From NCBI GenBank assembly GCA_937959125.1, contig CALGQU010000056.1:1-46695 (forward strand): 46,695 bases of DNA. The letters run 5' to 3'. Positions 44,238-46,695 of the stretch are shown here, piece by piece. Every line of letters begins with the position of its first letter. Positions within the stretch are counted from its first letter, which is position 1. The notes beneath the pieces were generated by a model. The model saw nothing but the letters and a program-made list of their open reading frames with translations. It was not told the origin of the DNA and did not search any database. The DNA comes from an uncultured Croceitalea sp. (GTDB lineage Bacteria > Bacteroidota > Bacteroidia > Flavobacteriales > Flavobacteriaceae). The position numbers and the translations under genes were made by a program.

Positions 44238-44429
44238 TTAATTGATTTTCTTCTGTTGTTCTTTTCTATTCTTATAACCTCTATACCAGAAAACAGCTCC
44301 CATGGCAGCTACATAACTCCCATATTGGGAAATCCGTGTTTCAATCTCAAAAACGTTTAGCAGCAACATCACAATACAAATAAGGATAAGCGCAATGCCT
44401 ATTTTTTCCATCTGGTGTAATTTCTTCAT
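44238..44429 (-). CDS. Small membrane protein upstream of pepP
   Basis: I choose the ATG at 44429 (MKKLHQMEKIGIALILI), giving 63 residues; the frame is open to 44507 but the extra part is not convincing. There are two hydrophobic segments (IGIALILICIVMLLLNVF and YGSYVAAMGAVFWY) and a basic tail (RGYKNRKEQQKKIN), so both ends are probably cytoplasmic. I recognise no family. It lies 9 bases before pepP on the same strand. Confidence 0.65.
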   Translation of the reverse strand: MKKLHQMEKIGIALILICIVMLLLNVFEIETRISQYGSYVAAMGAVFWYRGYKNRKEQQKKIN

Positions 44430-44521
44430 AAGATTTATTTGATGGCAGTACAAATAGTACGATTTAGATACCGCCATATTGTGTAAATTTAAGAACAGTT
44501 TTTTCAAACCAACTATTCCTT

Positions 44522-46695
44522 ATGAAATTCAGGCTACTCCTTCTCCCTTTTTGTTGTTTTTTCTTGGGCTTTTCACAAACCGACCTCAACGCTTTTAAGG
44601 ATTTTGAGTTCCGTTTTATTGGGCCGGAAGGCAACCGTACAATTGCCATTACCGGTGTTCCGGATGATCCCATGATAAATTACATTGGTGCTGCTTCTGG
44701 TGGGCTTTGGAAAACCACCGATGGTGGGGTCAGCTGGGAATCTATTTTTGACGACCAAGAGGCCTCCTCCATAGGTTCTGTGGCCATTACACCAACGAAT
44801 CCAGATATTGTCTGGGCCGGAACCGGGGAAACCTTTGTGATACGCCCTGCCCATGCCATGGGGGATGGCATCTACAAATCTGAAGATGCCGGAAAAACAT
44901 GGACCAATATGGGACTGACCAAAACGGGTCGGATCGGGCGAATCGTCATCCACCCTACCAACCCGGATATTGTGTACGCGGCAGCTTTGGGCCATACCTA
45001 CGGGCCACAACAAGAGCGTGGGGTTTACAAGACCATTGATGGCGGGAAGACTTGGAAACGCATTTTATTTGTTGATGAAAATACGGGGGCTGCGGACATT
45101 GCTTTGAATCCAGAAAACCCGGATCAGCTTCTGGCAGGCATGTGGTCCATTCACATTAATACCTGGGGATTGCGAAGTGGAGGTCCGGGAGGCGGTGTTT
45201 ACCGTTCCATGGATGGCGGCAACACATGGAAAGCTTTATTGGAAAATGGTTTGCCCGGTGGGGAAGAGAACCCTGTTGGGAAAACCGCGGTGGCCATTGC
45301 GCCTTCTAAACCCAATATTGTGTATGCCCTTTTTGAAATTGATAGTCCCGCCTTGTACCGCTCGGAAGATTTTGGGGACACCTGGACCTTACAGACCCGC
45401 AATCACGATATTAACGAACGTGCCCCTTACTACACCCGTATGGCCGTTTCTACGGACGACCCCAATGAGCTATACTTTGCATCCGTAAAATTCAGTGTTT
45501 CCAAAGATGCGGGGAAAACCTATACGTCTGGGTACAGTGCCGGTGGGGACAATCACGATATTTGGGTGGACCCCACCAATGCCAATCGCATTCTAGTCGC
45601 CCATGACGGTGGGGCCAGCATTAGTTTAAACCGTGGAAAAACCTATCAACGCATTGTTTTACCCATTGCACAGATGTACCATGTTTCCGTGGATGACCAA
45701 ATCCCCTATAATGTGTATGGCAATCGGCAAGATGGCTACTCCTATAAAGGCCCAAGCAATAGCCGGCAAGGGTATATCCCCTTGGGACTATGGAAAGGGG
45801 TGGGCGGTTGCGAAAGCGGGTTTGCCCAACCCGACCCCTTGGACAACAATATTGTATGGTCTGGTTGTTATGATGGTGGCCTCCAGCGCTATGATGCCAG
45901 AACGGGCCATGCCCAAGATGTCCGCGTTTGGCCAGAGGCAGGCTATGGCTGGGAACCCGGTAAACTCAAATACCGTTGGCATTGGAATTTTCCGTTGACC
46001 TTTTCACCCCATACCCAACACCGGGTTTATGTAGGGAGTCAGTTTGTGCATAAAAGTGATGATAACGGCCAAAGTTGGCAGGTCATCAGTCCCGACCTCA
46101 CCTTGAACGACAAAACCCATCAACAGAGTTCCGGTGGCATTGCCATTGATAATTTAATGACTTTTGATGGGGCTACGCTGTTTAGCATTGCAGAATCGCC
46201 CATCGAAGCAGGGCTTATTTGGACGGGCAGTAATGATGGCCAAGTGCAACTTACCCAGGATGGCGGTACCACATGGACCAATGTGACCCAAAACATTCCC
46301 AATTTGCCCAAATGGGGCACCATTGCCAATATTGAAGTTTCCCGATACCAAAAAGGCACGGTCTACATTACGGTAGACTTGCACCAAATGGGGGATTTTG
46401 ACCCCTACGTCTTTAAAACGGAAGACTATGGAAAAAACTGGAAACTGATTAGTGATACCGTTCCAAAATCCGTACACAGTTTTGCGCATGTAATCAAGGA
46501 AGATCCAAAACGGGAGGGACTATTGTATTTGGGGGTGGACAATGGATTGTATATAAGTTATAACGATGGCCAAAGTTGGCTGCGATTACGAAACAACCTA
46601 CCCCCGGCCCCGGTATACTGGCTGGAAATCCAAGAACGTTTTGATGATTTGGTGGTAGGCACTTATGGTCGTGGGTATTATATTTTAGATGATAT
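44522..46695 (+). CDS. Secreted BNR/sortilin-like propeller protein, 3' end missing
   Basis: The gene starts at the ATG at 44522 and stays open to the end of the window (724 codons seen), so its end is outside. A signal peptide (MKFRLLLLPFCCFFLGFSQ) is followed by many Asp-box repeats of the S-x-D-x-G-x-T-W type, including TTDGGVSWE, SEDAGKTWT, TIDGGKTWK, SMDGGNTWK and TEDYGKNWK. I count about ten. This is the VPS10/sortilin-like or glycosyl-hydrolase-like BNR family of large exported Bacteroidota proteins, about 900-1100 residues long. Function is not established; a peptide- or glycan-binding surface protein is likely. Confidence 0.88.
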   Translation, partial: MKFRLLLLPFCCFFLGFSQTDLNAFKDFEFRFIGPEGNRTIAITGVPDDPMINYIGAASGGLWKTTDGGVSWESIFDDQEASSIGSVAITPTNPDIVWAGTGETFVIRPAHAMGDGIYKSEDAGKTWTNMGLTKTGRIGRIVIHPTNPDIVYAAALGHTYGPQQERGVYKTIDGGKTWKRILFVDENTGAADIALNPENPDQLLAGMWSIHINTWGLRSGGPGGGVYRSMDGGNTWKALLENGLPGGEENPVGKTAVAIAPSKPNIVYALFEIDSPALYRSEDFGDTWTLQTRNHDINERAPYYTRMAVSTDDPNELYFASVKFSVSKDAGKTYTSGYSAGGDNHDIWVDPTNANRILVAHDGGASISLNRGKTYQRIVLPIAQMYHVSVDDQIPYNVYGNRQDGYSYKGPSNSRQGYIPLGLWKGVGGCESGFAQPDPLDNNIVWSGCYDGGLQRYDARTGHAQDVRVWPEAGYGWEPGKLKYRWHWNFPLTFSPHTQHRVYVGSQFVHKSDDNGQSWQVISPDLTLNDKTHQQSSGGIAIDNLMTFDGATLFSIAESPIEAGLIWTGSNDGQVQLTQDGGTTWTNVTQNIPNLPKWGTIANIEVSRYQKGTVYITVDLHQMGDFDPYVFKTEDYGKNWKLISDTVPKSVHSFAHVIKEDPKREGLLYLGVDNGLYISYNDGQSWLRLRNNLPPAPVYWLEIQERFDDLVVGTYGRGYYILDD

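Overview
The window looks like a chromosome segment of a marine member of the Flavobacteriaceae (Bacteroidota). The evidence is a type IX secretion sorting domain on a subtilisin-like protease, many SPI/SPII-exported proteins with TSP3, CBM-like and propeller repeats, a SUF operon followed by DUF59, DUF2480 and DUF3078 genes, and several promoter -7 elements of the Bacteroidota form TAnnTTTG. I saw no rRNA, tRNA, CRISPR array or insertion sequence.

Layout. (1) 1-2640: four small genes, all on the minus strand and by eye AT-richer than the rest, separated by short imperfect hairpins. In three of the four units the bases at the start of the unit are the reverse complement of the bases just after its stop codon (10/10, 9/9 and 8/9). 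Integron gene cassettes show this signature, so I read the region as a piece of a cassette array with no integrase in view. (2) 2760-4418: a ThuA-domain protein and an AraC-type regulator whose promoter contains a palindrome. (3) 4607-12234: a haem biosynthesis cluster hemA-hemC-hemD-hemE-(GNAT)-(DUF6973-like)-hemF-(PhzF)-hemB. It covers glutamyl-tRNA to protoporphyrinogen IX except for hemL; the last oxidase and ferrochelatase are not here. (4) 12282-22769: a CNNM/CBS membrane protein, a DNA alkyltransferase, a lipoprotein with a long acidic linker, a DEDD exonuclease, a secreted S8 protease, an EEP-family hydrolase, a TMEM175-like channel, HflX, and a DUF3078 protein that belongs to the end of the SUF group.

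(5) 21837-34302: the SUF iron-sulfur assembly genes on the minus strand in two blocks. The first is erpA-type, sufB, a small exported protein, an MBL-fold lipoprotein, sufC, sufD and an outer-membrane barrel. The second is sufS, sufE, a DUF59 protein, DUF2480 and DUF3078, ending at a strong terminator. Between the blocks lies a 2 kb gene on the opposite strand encoding an exported TSP3-repeat protein, and sufS has its own promoter-like element.

(6) 34524-39950: a glycosyltransferase, then a four-gene minus-strand operon. It encodes a choice-of-anchor-B-like lipoprotein, a seven-repeat propeller lipoprotein, an MbnP-like lipoprotein and a MauG/MbnH-type di-haem peroxidase; the last three are coupled by 4-base start/stop overlaps. 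(7) 40013-46695: thiL, a small zinc-ribbon-like protein, brnQ, an M24 aminopeptidase with a small membrane protein, and the 5' part of a large secreted BNR/sortilin-like propeller protein that runs off the end of the window.
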